From Marinomonas communis (GTDB lineage: Bacteria > Pseudomonadota > Gammaproteobacteria > Pseudomonadales > Marinomonadaceae), in contig NZ_SNZA01000003.1 in NCBI RefSeq assembly GCF_004363305.1, positions 124,001 to 188,000 of the forward strand: 64,000 nucleotides of DNA. The letters run 5' to 3'. The number at the start of each line of letters is the position of its first letter. Positions within the stretch are counted from its first letter, which is position 1. The notes below the pieces were generated by a model. That model had not been told where the DNA came from and searched no databases. It saw only the letters and a program-made list of their open reading frames with translations. A program made the position numbers and the translations under genes. Below, piece by piece: positions 17,857-26,296 of this stretch.

Positions 17857-18873
17857 TTAATAGCCATTTGGATTCTTGCTTTGCCAATTCCATGAGTCTC
17901 GACACATCTCATCCAGTCCTCGTGTAACTTGCCAGTTAAGCTTTTCTTTGGCTTTGCTGGCATCCGCGTAAAACTCTGCTATGTCTCCAGCACGGCGTGG
18001 TGCAATATCGTAGGCAATATTCTGACCACTTGCTGTCTCAAAGGCCTTGATGACCTCTAGCACGCTGTAGCCTTTCCCAGCACCTAGGTTGTATGCATCA
18101 ATGGAGGGCTGGTTTTGTATAGCCAGATTTTCCAGTGCCTTGATATGGCCTTCGGCTAAATCCACAACGTGAATATAGTCACGCACGCCCGTGCCATCTG
18201 GTGTTGGGTAATCGCCACCGAAAACATTGAGTTTCTCTCTTTTGCCAACTGCGACTTGTGCGATAAAGGGCATTAAGTTGTTTGGTATGCCATTTGGGTC
18301 TTCACCAATTAGGCCGCTTGGGTGAGCTCCTACAGGGTTGAAGTAGCGCAGTAAAGAGATATTCCAACGATTGTCTGCTTGATGAGCATCTTTAAGAAAC
18401 TGCTCAATCATTACCTTAGTTCGGCCATAAGGGCTGGTGGAAGACAGAGGGAAATGCTCAACGTATGGGATTGGGTTATTTTCGCCATAAACCGTAGCGG
18501 ATGAGCTAAATACCAAGTTAAACACTCCTGCTTGCTGCATAGCTTCTAGCAGCATTAGGGTGCCAGTGAGGTTGTTGTGGTAGTAGGTCAGTGGGATTTG
18601 CGTGGACTCACCGACGGCTTTTAAGCCTGCGAAGTGGATGACTGCGTCAATGGCGTGTTTTTGAAACACTTGATCAAGGGCTGGCTTGTCTAGCAGGTCA
18701 AGTTCGTAAAAAGTGACCGCTTTGCCAGTGATTTGCTCTACTCGATTAAGGGACTCTTTGTTGGAATTGCAAAGGTTATCAACAACGATTACTTGGTAAT
18801 CGCGTTCTAATAGTTCGACGCAAGTGTGGCTTCCGATATAGCCTGCGCCGCCTGTTACTAAAATAGTTTGCAT
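17857..18873 (-). CDS. galE: UDP-glucose 4-epimerase
   Basis: The 338-residue protein has the length and motifs of GalE: TGGAGYIGSHTCVELL at residues 7-22, SSSATVYG with the catalytic Ser, YGRTKVMIEQ with the Tyr-Lys pair, and the KxxxxLxW end (KAKEKLNWQVTRGLDEM). It interconverts UDP-glucose and UDP-galactose with bound NAD and supplies UDP-Gal for the surface polymers around it. It is convergent with the WbpM-like gene. Upstream is a 276-base gap with four REP-like palindromes, separating it from the DUF2235 gene. Confidence 0.95.
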   Translation of the reverse strand: MQTILVTGGAGYIGSHTCVELLERDYQVIVVDNLCNSNKESLNRVEQITGKAVTFYELDLLDKPALDQVFQKHAIDAVIHFAGLKAVGESTQIPLTYYHNNLTGTLMLLEAMQQAGVFNLVFSSSATVYGENNPIPYVEHFPLSSTSPYGRTKVMIEQFLKDAHQADNRWNISLLRYFNPVGAHPSGLIGEDPNGIPNNLMPFIAQVAVGKREKLNVFGGDYPTPDGTGVRDYIHVVDLAEGHIKALENLAIQNQPSIDAYNLGAGKGYSVLEVIKAFETASGQNIAYDIAPRRAGDIAEFYADASKAKEKLNWQVTRGLDEMCRDSWNWQSKNPNGY

Positions 18874-18983
18874 GGGTTGTGCTCCTTGTCCGTTGGGGGG
18901 ATTTTAGCATGGTTTTGTGGAGGTGTTTCCATGATTGTTGGGTTGTGGCTGCCGCGGGAATGATATTTGAAGTTGCTGATTTT

Positions 18984-19152
18984 TTCCCTCGCACAGCGAG
19001 GTCCTACAAATTCCAGCGCAGAGCGCAGTCCTACAAATTTCTTTGAGGTTGCTGGTTTCTTCCTTTACGCAGATTTGGGTTTGTAGGACCGCGGTTCCCG
19101 CGGGAACCTCATTTGGGAATGACAAATTGTTCCCGCGTGGAGCGCAGTCCTA
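18984..19152. repeat. Cluster of four REP-like palindromes
   Basis: Four copies of an element with a TGTAGGAC head, a short GC-rich hairpin and a GGAA tail lie between galE and the DUF2235 gene: 18984-19008 and 19011-19035 (minus orientation), 19082-19107 (plus), and 19129-19152 (minus). The last overlaps the TAG stop codon of the DUF2235 gene at 19150-19152. The same family is found at 20371-20396 and at 63624-63998. The head matches the GTAG tetranucleotide that marks REP sequences mobilised by RAYT transposases. This cluster fills the stretch 18874-19149, which otherwise has no gene. Confidence 0.8.
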
Positions 19153-20154
19153 TGGGTGGATTTTGGGTGGTAGGTGGCTGTGGGCGATGGGGGTGTAGTT
19201 CAGTTGGCTTTGAATGCGTTGCTTGACGCTTTGGTGCCAGAGTGGTGGGTGTATTTTGCTAGGCTGACCTTGGTCTATGACGCAGCAGTGCCTTGGTGCG
19301 AGGGTAAGCTCACGCCATGGATTAAAGTGGCGTGTTTGGTAGTGAATATTACCAAGTGGCTTAGGCTCTAAGGTGAGTAATGGTTGCCAGTGTGGGGCGA
19401 TAGCGCTTTGATTAAGCTTAGAGCGCTGATAACAGTGTTGTTGAGTATGGGATTGGATCCATTGAGTCAGGATATTTAAGGCGAGGTCACCAAGCCCGTC
19501 TTTGCGATATCCTCCGCCGATATCGGAATGCACACCTGGAAGCCAAAGCTCCAATGCTCGTGGGTCTTGGTTGATCAGTGTTGGCCGAAAGGCGATACGT
19601 TGTTCATCTAAGGCGACGAGGTGTAGAGCTTTGTAAACGGCTTCGGGTAATGTGTGACCATGCTCAAAGACGACTTCAGCGTTAGGTCGTTGTTGCATAT
19701 CTAAGCTTGGGATACCTATGGATGCAACGGTGTCCATAATGGCTTCGATAATAATTGGCTTGTTTAAGAGTGGGGTTATTAATGAGGCGAAACGTCTAGC
19801 TAAGGCAGCTCCGCGGCTAAAGCCTATTAACACAATGTACTGGATTTGGTCGGTATAGTGCGTGTGAAAGTCTTTGAGTGCTTGATTTAGGATTTGTGAG
19901 ATGTGGCCTGCTTCGATCGCAAAGGCCGCGTTAAAGGTTTGTTCTGCCCAGCTGCCGTAGGTGCCAATGCCTGAGTAGTAGAAGGTTTTTAGGTTTGCTT
20001 GTTGTGGGAGCTTTATTTTGCAGTTTGGTATGCGTCCACCGAGTAGTAGGTGAGATTTTAATACGTTGGTGATGGTGCATAGGCTGTTTGGTGGTGCGAA
20101 TAGGTCGTCTGGACCGTTGCTTGTGCCGTCGAAGTGAAAGAATAGCATCGTCAT
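19150..20154 (-). CDS. DUF2235 (Tle1-like) alpha/beta-hydrolase
   Basis: The 334-residue protein has the DUF2235 layout: FFHFDGTSNGP at residues 5-15, the nucleophile elbow GFSRG at 111-115, HLVALDEQRIAFRP near 178, and GVHSDIGGGY at 207-216. The family includes the type VI lipase effectors Tle1, with a Ser-Asp-His triad, but most members are uncharacterised. No signal peptide, membrane segment, PAAR/VgrG or immunity gene is nearby, so a type VI role is not supported. It is monocistronic, framed by REP elements on both sides; the last REP provides the stop codon. Substrate is unknown. Confidence 0.8.
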   Translation of the reverse strand: MTMLFFHFDGTSNGPDDLFAPPNSLCTITNVLKSHLLLGGRIPNCKIKLPQQANLKTFYYSGIGTYGSWAEQTFNAAFAIEAGHISQILNQALKDFHTHYTDQIQYIVLIGFSRGAALARRFASLITPLLNKPIIIEAIMDTVASIGIPSLDMQQRPNAEVVFEHGHTLPEAVYKALHLVALDEQRIAFRPTLINQDPRALELWLPGVHSDIGGGYRKDGLGDLALNILTQWIQSHTQQHCYQRSKLNQSAIAPHWQPLLTLEPKPLGNIHYQTRHFNPWRELTLAPRHCCVIDQGQPSKIHPPLWHQSVKQRIQSQLNYTPIAHSHLPPKIHP

Positions 20155-20317
20155 GGGTGTTCCTTGTTTGTTATGGGGCCTTCCTGGCTGAGGGGATAGC
20201 GTAACAAAGCAAGGGTGGGGCGAGGTTGATCAAGCGCAAATGAGGTTGTTGCGATGATAAAAGTCGGTACGAGGCATTTTAGGCGCGATTACAAGTGGAG
20301 CTTGCTGGATGGGTTAA

Positions 20318-20396
20318 GGCGGCTATCGCCGCCAATCGGGGGGCAACCCCCTCGTACAGGGGGATGTGTTTTTCCCGCGGGGACCGCGGTCCTACA
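20318..20396. repeat. GC-rich hairpins and one REP-like element between the DUF2235 gene and wzz
   Basis: A perfect stem GGCGGC/GCCGCC (20318-20333) is followed by a C-run hairpin (20338-20351, loop CAA) and a GTACAGGGGG segment. Then at 20371-20396 there is one REP-like copy in minus orientation (TTTCCCGCGG... to ...GTCCTACA). The first two hairpins do not share the REP sequence and may be a second repeat family. No gene is seen in 20155-20404; these palindromes are the only structure. Confidence 0.65.
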
Positions 20397-20404
20397 GGGT
20401 AGGG

Positions 20405-21364
20405 TTAGTCTTCTTTTTTGCTGCTGAAGGCGAAGCGGATAAGTACGATGCCCATGCCGAGCATGCCGCCGAGGAGGGTGGCGATGACGCAGATGAGGGC
20501 GCGTTTAGGGCCGGCTTTTTCTTCTGGAACTACGGCGGGGTCGATGACTTTGAAGGCAAATTCTTCTTGTACTTGGGCGAGCATTAGGTTTTTAGTTTGC
20601 TCTTCGATCAGTTGGTAAAACACGGCTTGCATATCGGAGATACTGGTTTGTTCGATTTGTGCTTCTAGGTATTGAATATTACGACGAGTTTCGTCTAATG
20701 ATTCTCTTTTGGTCCAGGTGTTAAGCTCTTTGATCAGCCAGTCTACCCATTGCTTGGCAACCGTTGGTGAGAGGTGTGTGATCGAAACAGTGACTAGGCC
20801 GTTGTCTTTGCTTTCAGAAACAGCCAAGAGTGTTTTGAATTGTTTATATGCTGCCCAATCTGTTGGGATAGGCGATTTGCCAGGCTCCACTTCACGTATC
20901 CATTGTTGGTTTTGCGCATCGTAGACTTCTGGATCAAGCTGCAGGGTGTCGTTTGCGGCATTCCAGTTTTTGCCTGCCATTAGGGGTATTAGCAAGTCGT
21001 ATTTATTGATAAAAGCATTTAGGAATTTTCGCGATTGCAGGGTTGCTAATGCCATAGCTTTACTGTCGGTGCTACCGCCGCCTAAGTTGATACCTGCTAA
21101 TGAGGCTAGGCCGCCAAATTGCGAGGCCATGGCCGCGAGGCCGCCGGACTGGCTATCACTTGCTGAGGCTAAAACTGCTTCGGCTTTGTAGGTATTGGGT
21201 TGCTGTAGTGCATAGAAAACACCGCCTGCTGCAAAAATAAGCGTCATTAAGATAATGATCCATTTGCCTTTCCATAGGGCAATAAACAGCTCTTTTAAAT
21301 CTATCTCATCCTCTGGTTGTGCATAGGCTTGAGGCGGTAAGTGATAGTTGTCGTTCATGTTCAT
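20405..21364 (-). CDS. wzz: Wzz-family polysaccharide chain-length regulator
   Basis: The 319-residue protein has a cytoplasmic N-terminal tail, a first membrane segment at about 34-52 (WIIILMTLIFAAGGVFYAL), a periplasmic helical domain, and a second membrane segment at about 285-305 preceded by the proline-containing PAVVPEEKAGPKRAL. This is the PCP-1 arrangement of Wzz, without the C-terminal tyrosine-kinase domain of Wzc. It would set the modal length of a Wzy polymer or of an exported capsule. It lies downstream of the SLBB exporter and Wzi and is probably co-transcribed with them on the minus strand. ATG at 21364 or 21358 may be used. Confidence 0.9.
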   Translation of the reverse strand: MNMNDNYHLPPQAYAQPEDEIDLKELFIALWKGKWIIILMTLIFAAGGVFYALQQPNTYKAEAVLASASDSQSGGLAAMASQFGGLASLAGINLGGGSTDSKAMALATLQSRKFLNAFINKYDLLIPLMAGKNWNAANDTLQLDPEVYDAQNQQWIREVEPGKSPIPTDWAAYKQFKTLLAVSESKDNGLVTVSITHLSPTVAKQWVDWLIKELNTWTKRESLDETRRNIQYLEAQIEQTSISDMQAVFYQLIEEQTKNLMLAQVQEEFAFKVIDPAVVPEEKAGPKRALICVIATLLGGMLGMGIVLIRFAFSSKKED

Positions 21365-21430
21365 GTTTCGCTTCGGTTGCTTCGCGTTAGTGTTTTCTAG
21401 TGAGTGATTAAATACTTTTAAAGGGCGCTA

Positions 21431-24121
21431 TCAGTCTTTGATAGCGCTCCAAGCAACACCGATTTGGTACAGAATCTGTGTGGCAGTAGACAGTGTGCTT
21501 AAGCCATCTAGGTAGTCTGTGTCGATCGGTACGATAATAGTATCACCCGGCTCTAGTGGATCTTGATTACGACTAAACCAGTAAGAGTTGTTAGGTAGCT
21601 CTACCGAACCATCTGCTTTAACAATATAGATACGATCGGTATCGGCTTGACGCTTGGTGCCACCCGCTGCATTGATGTAGTCCTCGACCGTTAGGTTCGA
21701 GTCATAGGTGTGGTTAGACGTAAACTGTACTTCGCCGATCACGCTGACTACTGGGTTCAGTGCTGGCACATATAGCTTGTCGCCTTTTTCTAACATCAGG
21801 TTAGCTTGGCGGTCGCCTTCTAAAGCCTTATCAAGGTCGATCACCAAACGCCCCATTGGTTCTGCGTTATCCAGTTGATCCACGATGGCTATCGCTTGGG
21901 CTGGGTCGGTTGCAGAAGTATTCTGACGGCGAAGGGCCAGGTTGCTGATTTCTTGCTTGAGCTGAGCGTTTAAGAATTTTAGTCGTTCTGCTTCTTGGCG
22001 CTTCAAGCGATCGCGGCTAAAGACGGCGCCTTCAGGGTAGGCAAACTCGGTAAAGCCGCCGGCACGTTCGATCACATCTCTTAGGGTTTCACCACGTTTA
22101 AACGTGTAAGTTCCTGGAAAGACTACTTCTCCTTGGAGCTCGATAACCATGCCTTCTTGCCAGCCTGGTTGAGACTTGATGATTAGATTATCTTGCGCCA
22201 TCAGTGGAGCAGAGTATGTACCATCTAATACGTTTCTAAGGCTGAAGTTACGGCGCTCAAAGCGCGTGCTATCACCTTGCTGGATACGATGTGTTAGCTC
22301 TGCTGACGCTAGGTAAGCGTCTTGTGTTAGACCACCCGCTGCGGTAATTAAGGCTTTCACATCGGTGTTTTTAGCTAACGGATATAACCCTGGAAACTTC
22401 ACGGCACCAGAAATATCCACCAGTTGTGCTGGTGTATCGTAATTCGCCTGCTCTTTTAGGCGATCAATGATCGGCTTAAGTAATGCTTCGCGGCTCGCTT
22501 TACGCAGGCCTGTGGCATTGGTGGTTTGTTCTGTGCCAGCAATGTTGAGCTCGGTATTTTCGTCCTTGGTCACCACGGCCCCTGTCTCGCTGTCGAGTAC
22601 TTCTCGCGTCCGTTCAGTGCCGGTCGATTTGGCTTTGCTGTTAGCGAAAGAGTCTAGCCAGTAACTTTGCTCTAAACCGTTGTCAAACACAAAGATCTGG
22701 TCTTTCTCTTGCAGTGCTAAATTGTCAGCAGAATTAGGGTTGCTTAACACATTTAGCAAACTGAACTGGTATACCTCAATATCTTGGTTAGGGTTAATTT
22801 GGCGTACAAGTAGCGAATAATTAAGGTCTGAGCTGGGTGTTAAGTCTTCTTCAATAGAGTTAATCACGTCGCTGATGCGCATGCCTGGTACAAACGTTAA
22901 TGGACCTTGTTGGAATACTTCGCCACGAAGTGCCACGGCATTCATCAAGGTTTCTGATGCAACAGGTAGAGGTTGCTGGCTACCGTTATTTTGAATAAAG
23001 CGACGGCCGTCATCTGTCGACACATTTAATGTGCTCAATAGGGTTACCTGATCACCATCTGCCAACGTAAATTGGCGATCTTGGTTCGTTGCTAGGTCTA
23101 GCAGAAACTGTTGAGTCCCTTCTTGCGTCATACGTTGTACAACGACTTGGGATAAGTAGGCATTAGGTTTCGCACCACCAGCAAGCTTTAACAGTTGCTG
23201 GATGGTTAGATTATTTTTTGCTTCGTATACAGCAGGGCGGACGACTTGGCCTTTGATTGTGATGCTGTTGTTGCGTACTGGGATAAATAAGGTGTCCCCT
23301 GACGATAAGCGTACATCTTTGCTGGTGTCGCCATTTATGAGTAGGTCGTACACATCAAACTCTGCAACCACTTTGCCTTTACGTTTCAGCTGGATATTGC
23401 GCAGGCTCCCCGTTTGTTTAATGCCACCGCTGGCAATCAGTGCTTGTGTGATAGTGGTTAGGCTATTCACATTGTAGGCACCAGGTTGCTTGGCTTCGCC
23501 GGCGATAAATACCTGCATGGTGCGCATACTGCCCATTGAAACAGCAACGTCAACACCGATGGTTTTTTCTTTGATAACGTTGTTAAGCTGTTCGCGCAGC
23601 TGTGCGAAGGTTTGTCCTGATACCGCGATTGGGCCGATGTCGGGTAGGTTAATGGTGCCGTCACGGTCGATGGTCAGCGCTAAACTTTGGCTGGTTTTCC
23701 CAAATGTCTGGATGTTAATCGTGTCACCTGGCCCCATTTGGTAATCCAGCGGTACAGGCAAGTCATCTATAACGGTCAGGTCAAGGCTATTGTTATTAAA
23801 CAAGCTGTAACCAAATAAATCTAAGCCATTACTGGTGGTCGCTGCTTTATGGTCTTTGTTTTCTTTACTGCTAGAGCCTGCGTTCTTATCGCTTGAGTTA
23901 ACAGGCTCGAGCACAGGCGCCTGGTTTTCTACTGTAGGTGTTGCTGTAGATGTGCTGCCGGATATAGCGTTTAGATCGACACCATATTGACGGGCCAGGC
24001 TTTCTTGTTGTGCTCTGGGTAGGCTCTGAAACTGATTGATTTGCGCGGCAGTTGGCGTAACGGCTTGCACAGTGGCTGCTAGTGTGAGAACTAACGTGGG
24101 GAATAAATGTTTTAAACGCAT
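21431..24121 (-). CDS. Large SLBB-domain polysaccharide export protein (Wza/OtnA-like)
   Basis: The 896-residue protein has a signal peptide (residues 1-27) without a lipobox cysteine. A polysaccharide-export domain follows at about 125-190 (DYQMGPGDTINIQTFGKTSQ, then DRDGTINLPDIGPI), then a chain of SLBB domains (for example IAGEAKQPGAYNVN, IKGQVVRPAVYE, LRGEVFQQGPLTF, ISGAVKFPGLYPL, LQGEVVFPGTYTF and IGEVQFTSNHTY). Much longer than Wza (about 380 residues), it resembles the WbfF/OtnA branch found in Vibrio capsule loci. It should form the outer-membrane or periplasmic part of a polysaccharide exporter. The absence of an acylation cysteine sets it apart from Wza. It is followed by wzz and preceded by wzi. 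Confidence 0.9.
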   Translation of the reverse strand: MRLKHLFPTLVLTLAATVQAVTPTAAQINQFQSLPRAQQESLARQYGVDLNAISGSTSTATPTVENQAPVLEPVNSSDKNAGSSSKENKDHKAATTSNGLDLFGYSLFNNNSLDLTVIDDLPVPLDYQMGPGDTINIQTFGKTSQSLALTIDRDGTINLPDIGPIAVSGQTFAQLREQLNNVIKEKTIGVDVAVSMGSMRTMQVFIAGEAKQPGAYNVNSLTTITQALIASGGIKQTGSLRNIQLKRKGKVVAEFDVYDLLINGDTSKDVRLSSGDTLFIPVRNNSITIKGQVVRPAVYEAKNNLTIQQLLKLAGGAKPNAYLSQVVVQRMTQEGTQQFLLDLATNQDRQFTLADGDQVTLLSTLNVSTDDGRRFIQNNGSQQPLPVASETLMNAVALRGEVFQQGPLTFVPGMRISDVINSIEEDLTPSSDLNYSLLVRQINPNQDIEVYQFSLLNVLSNPNSADNLALQEKDQIFVFDNGLEQSYWLDSFANSKAKSTGTERTREVLDSETGAVVTKDENTELNIAGTEQTTNATGLRKASREALLKPIIDRLKEQANYDTPAQLVDISGAVKFPGLYPLAKNTDVKALITAAGGLTQDAYLASAELTHRIQQGDSTRFERRNFSLRNVLDGTYSAPLMAQDNLIIKSQPGWQEGMVIELQGEVVFPGTYTFKRGETLRDVIERAGGFTEFAYPEGAVFSRDRLKRQEAERLKFLNAQLKQEISNLALRRQNTSATDPAQAIAIVDQLDNAEPMGRLVIDLDKALEGDRQANLMLEKGDKLYVPALNPVVSVIGEVQFTSNHTYDSNLTVEDYINAAGGTKRQADTDRIYIVKADGSVELPNNSYWFSRNQDPLEPGDTIIVPIDTDYLDGLSTLSTATQILYQIGVAWSAIKD

Positions 24122-24189
24122 GTTAAATGTTGTCTTCGTTAAGTTCAGAGTTAAGTGCCAAATGGACTGTGATATTTTTGCTTTCGTGG

Positions 24190-25485
24190 TTAGAAGCGAA
24201 ATTCATAGCCCACCCAAAGGTTTGTTTGTTTATCTTGGTTGTTCTGTTGTTCTATATCTGCTCCAAAACGTACCATACCCGCTAGAGCAGGCAAGCGATA
24301 AGTGACTCGTTGTGTTTTGGTTTCGCTATTGTCTTGAGTCGCACTTTGATAGATCAGGCCAATTTGATGATCGTTGTGTAACTGTAAGTACAGGGCCGCA
24401 GAAGTACTGTCATCTAACAGATAGCTAGTATTTGCGACATTGTCTGTCATGGATGGGTAGACTCCGCCACTCCATGGCGTCGTATCGTGTTCGTCGGTGG
24501 TTTGTTGAGATTCCAGAACAATACGAGCGGTATGCGGTCCGATAGGGAAGCTCCCTGTCCAGCCAATCAGCATAGCGCCTAGTTCAGATAATGTGGCAGT
24601 AGATGCCGCTTCCATATACACACTGTGATAAAAACTAGCGATAGAGGGTAGCGTTAATTTCGCATCCACAGCCAGTTGGTCGTCGCTTTGGTCGCTGCTG
24701 CTACCATCAATCAAGCCTGAAAACCAGCGCTGGTAGGTTAGGCCGTATTCAAATAGGCTCAAGGGCTTTGAAACAAAGCGAGTGGCGCTGTGATAGTCGT
24801 AGTCACTGCCGCTTGGTGTAGCGATTAAGCTTTCAATACTCCAAACCCCTAACCCAGGTGTATGGCCAATATAACTAACGCTGACATCGGGTGCCGCTTT
24901 GGCATAAGAGCCAAGGATAAGGTTATGCTGCCAGCCTTGCCCCCACCAACGATCAATGTTGCCGATAGAGTACAACCAGGACCCAGAATTAAGTGCTAAA
25001 TAGCTGTCGTCTAGATTAAACGAAGTGTCGTTCTGGTATTCGCTGTAGTTGGCGCTGACACGATAAGAGAAGCTGTTATTTAATTGCTCAACACTGCTGT
25101 AAAGGCCTCGCTTGTCTTCATTAAATTGACCAAAGCCTGCTGCACTGCTTATTTCTGAGCCATAAAGTGCTTTAAAAGAGCGATTACCCCGGTTGAGCTT
25201 TGCTGAGTTCAAGCGATAAAGCAGCTGTAAGTTGGCTTCTCGTACGATGGAACTTTCTTGTTGTACATGGCTGAAATCATCCCCCGGCATCGACCAGCGC
25301 AACGGATAATGATTCACCGGGCTGCTTAATTGTCCCGCATCCGATAGTAACACTAGCGAGGAGCGTACAAATGGATCGTTGGCTTCTAGCCAAGGGGAAG
25401 AAACTGCTAAAGAGGGCAAACAAAAAGAGGCTACAGTGCAGAGTGCTTTTGCCTGAGTGCGATTTCGTATTTTGAACAACGACAT
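24190..25485 (-). CDS. wzi: Capsule assembly protein of the Wzi family
   Basis: The ATG at 25485 gives a protein of about 432 residues with a signal peptide (SLFKIRNRTQAKALCTV to SLAVSS); an in-frame ATG at 25557 would add 24 residues with no signal character. The mature part is a beta-barrel type protein with a run of alternating hydrophobic strands. It has the family segments SWLYSIGNIDRWWGQGW and WVGYEFRF at the C-terminus, ending in Phe as outer-membrane proteins do. Wzi is an outer-membrane lectin that helps anchor capsule to the cell. Position upstream of the SLBB exporter and Wzz suggests one export/attachment unit. Confidence 0.85.
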   Translation of the reverse strand: MSLFKIRNRTQAKALCTVASFCLPSLAVSSPWLEANDPFVRSSLVLLSDAGQLSSPVNHYPLRWSMPGDDFSHVQQESSIVREANLQLLYRLNSAKLNRGNRSFKALYGSEISSAAGFGQFNEDKRGLYSSVEQLNNSFSYRVSANYSEYQNDTSFNLDDSYLALNSGSWLYSIGNIDRWWGQGWQHNLILGSYAKAAPDVSVSYIGHTPGLGVWSIESLIATPSGSDYDYHSATRFVSKPLSLFEYGLTYQRWFSGLIDGSSSDQSDDQLAVDAKLTLPSIASFYHSVYMEAASTATLSELGAMLIGWTGSFPIGPHTARIVLESQQTTDEHDTTPWSGGVYPSMTDNVANTSYLLDDSTSAALYLQLHNDHQIGLIYQSATQDNSETKTQRVTYRLPALAGMVRFGADIEQQNNQDKQTNLWVGYEFRF

Positions 25486-25760
25486 TAAAAACTCACAGTT
25501 CCTTGTATTGATAATGCTTGTGCTTGCTACGGAGCTGACAAGGTGGATATCACACATTTTTGAGGTGATGCCATGATGTCTTAAAATAGGGCAAAAATAA
25601 AGCCTGTTTGCGTAATGCTTTCACAAAGGGTGAGTGTTGAGTGTGCCTTTTGAGAGTGACAGTAATATGTCATAGCTGCTGCTAAAAATGGCGCAAATTG
25701 GTTAAAAATTAGCTTTCATAGTGCATGGAGTGCTTACATTGTCACAAAGCATGCTCTAAA

Positions 25761-25793
25761 ATCGATGACGAAGAGAATTCTTCAAACATCGAT
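25761..25793 (+). promoter_or_regulatory. Long hairpin in the 5' leader of the yjbE-like gene
   Basis: A two-part inverted repeat is visible: ATCGATG (25761-25767) pairs with CATCGAT (25787-25793), and inside it GAAGA (25770-25774) pairs with TCTTC (25779-25783) around a GAAT loop. It lies about 11 bases before the AAGGAAA ribosome-binding site of the yjbE-like gene. No poly-T run follows, so it is not a terminator. It could be an mRNA structure or a protein binding site; no riboswitch class is recognised. Except for this hairpin, no clear structure is seen in the 329-base gap between wzi and the yjbE-like gene. Confidence 0.5.
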
Positions 25794-25814
25794 GTTTAAT
25801 GATAAGGAAATATT

Positions 25815-26228
25815 ATGAAACTCTTAACTATGGCTACGGTTGTAGCCTTGGCCCTATCGGGCCAAGTATATGCGCAAGATGCAGGTGTTAGTGGTAGCGG
25901 AGCCCCTGCAAACACTGGCGCTGCAGGTTCTGGCGGTGGTGCCGGAGCTGGTGGTGGTGCCGGAGCTGGTGGTGGTGCCGGAGCTGGTGGTGCCGGAGCT
26001 GGTGGTGCCGGAGCTGGTGGTGCTGGTGCTGGTGCTGGTGCTGGTGCAGCAGGCGCTGGTGCTGGTGCAGCTGCAGGAGCAGGTGCTGCAGGTGCAGCTG
26101 CTGTTGGCGGTATTACTGCCGGTGCAATTGGTGTCGGTGTCGCTGGTGTGGCTGCAGCTACTGCAGCGGCAACTAAAAAAGATGATGCTGCGACTCAAAG
26201 TGTAAGTACTACGACTAATACAAATTAA
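25815..26228 (+). CDS. yjbE: YjbE-like Gly/Ala-rich secreted protein
   Basis: The 137-residue protein has a signal peptide (KLLTMATVVALALSGQVYA) and then a low-complexity region of Gly and Ala, ending in AATKKDDAATQSVST. E. coli YjbE, first gene of yjbEFGH, is a small Gly/Ala-rich secreted protein, and the three following genes are recognisable YjbF, YjbG and YjbH homologues, so position supports the name. Function of YjbE is not established. The repeat DNA makes length variation by slippage likely. A terminator-like hairpin follows the stop, so only part of the transcripts may reach yjbF. Confidence 0.75.
   Translation: MKLLTMATVVALALSGQVYAQDAGVSGSGAPANTGAAGSGGGAGAGGGAGAGGGAGAGGAGAGGAGAGGAGAGAGAGAAGAGAGAAAGAGAAGAAAVGGITAGAIGVGVAGVAAATAAATKKDDAATQSVSTTTNTN
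25936..26044 (+). repeat. In-gene tandem repeat encoding Gly/Ala tracts
   Basis: Within the yjbE-like gene a repeat of 15 to 18 bases, built from GGTGGTGCCGGAGCTGGT with loss of one GGT in later copies, recurs about six times and then grades into GGTGCT triplets. The unit is a multiple of three, so changes in copy number would keep the frame. It encodes GGAGAG-type tracts. Confidence 0.8.
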
Positions 26229-26240
26229 TGTATGGTTTGC

Positions 26241-26274
26241 AAACCACCTGATTATTATGTCAGGTGGTTTTTCT
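26241..26274 (+). terminator. Terminator or attenuator between yjbE and yjbF
   Basis: An 11-base perfect stem, AAACCACCTGA (26241-26251) with TCAGGTGGTTT (26260-26270), is followed by a T-rich stretch. It begins about a dozen bases after the yjbE stop and ends before the yjbF start at 26297. In this position it would let the small secreted protein be made in excess of the downstream export proteins. Confidence 0.8.
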
Positions 26275-26296
26275 TTAAACTGCTGCTGGTCTTGCT

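Noticed and set aside
19150..20154. Type VI secretion effector
   Set aside because: The DUF2235 motifs fit, but no vgrG, PAAR, adaptor or immunity gene is in the window.
25854..26205. Two further long frames over the Gly/Ala-rich gene (both strands)
   Set aside because: They are shadows of the GGT/GCT triplet repeat; low-complexity Ser/Thr/Cys or Val/Leu strings with no start site and no homologous character.
26241..26274. Riboswitch in the yjbE-yjbF gap
   Set aside because: A simple perfect stem with a T-tail is explained as terminator or attenuator; no conserved ligand core is visible.
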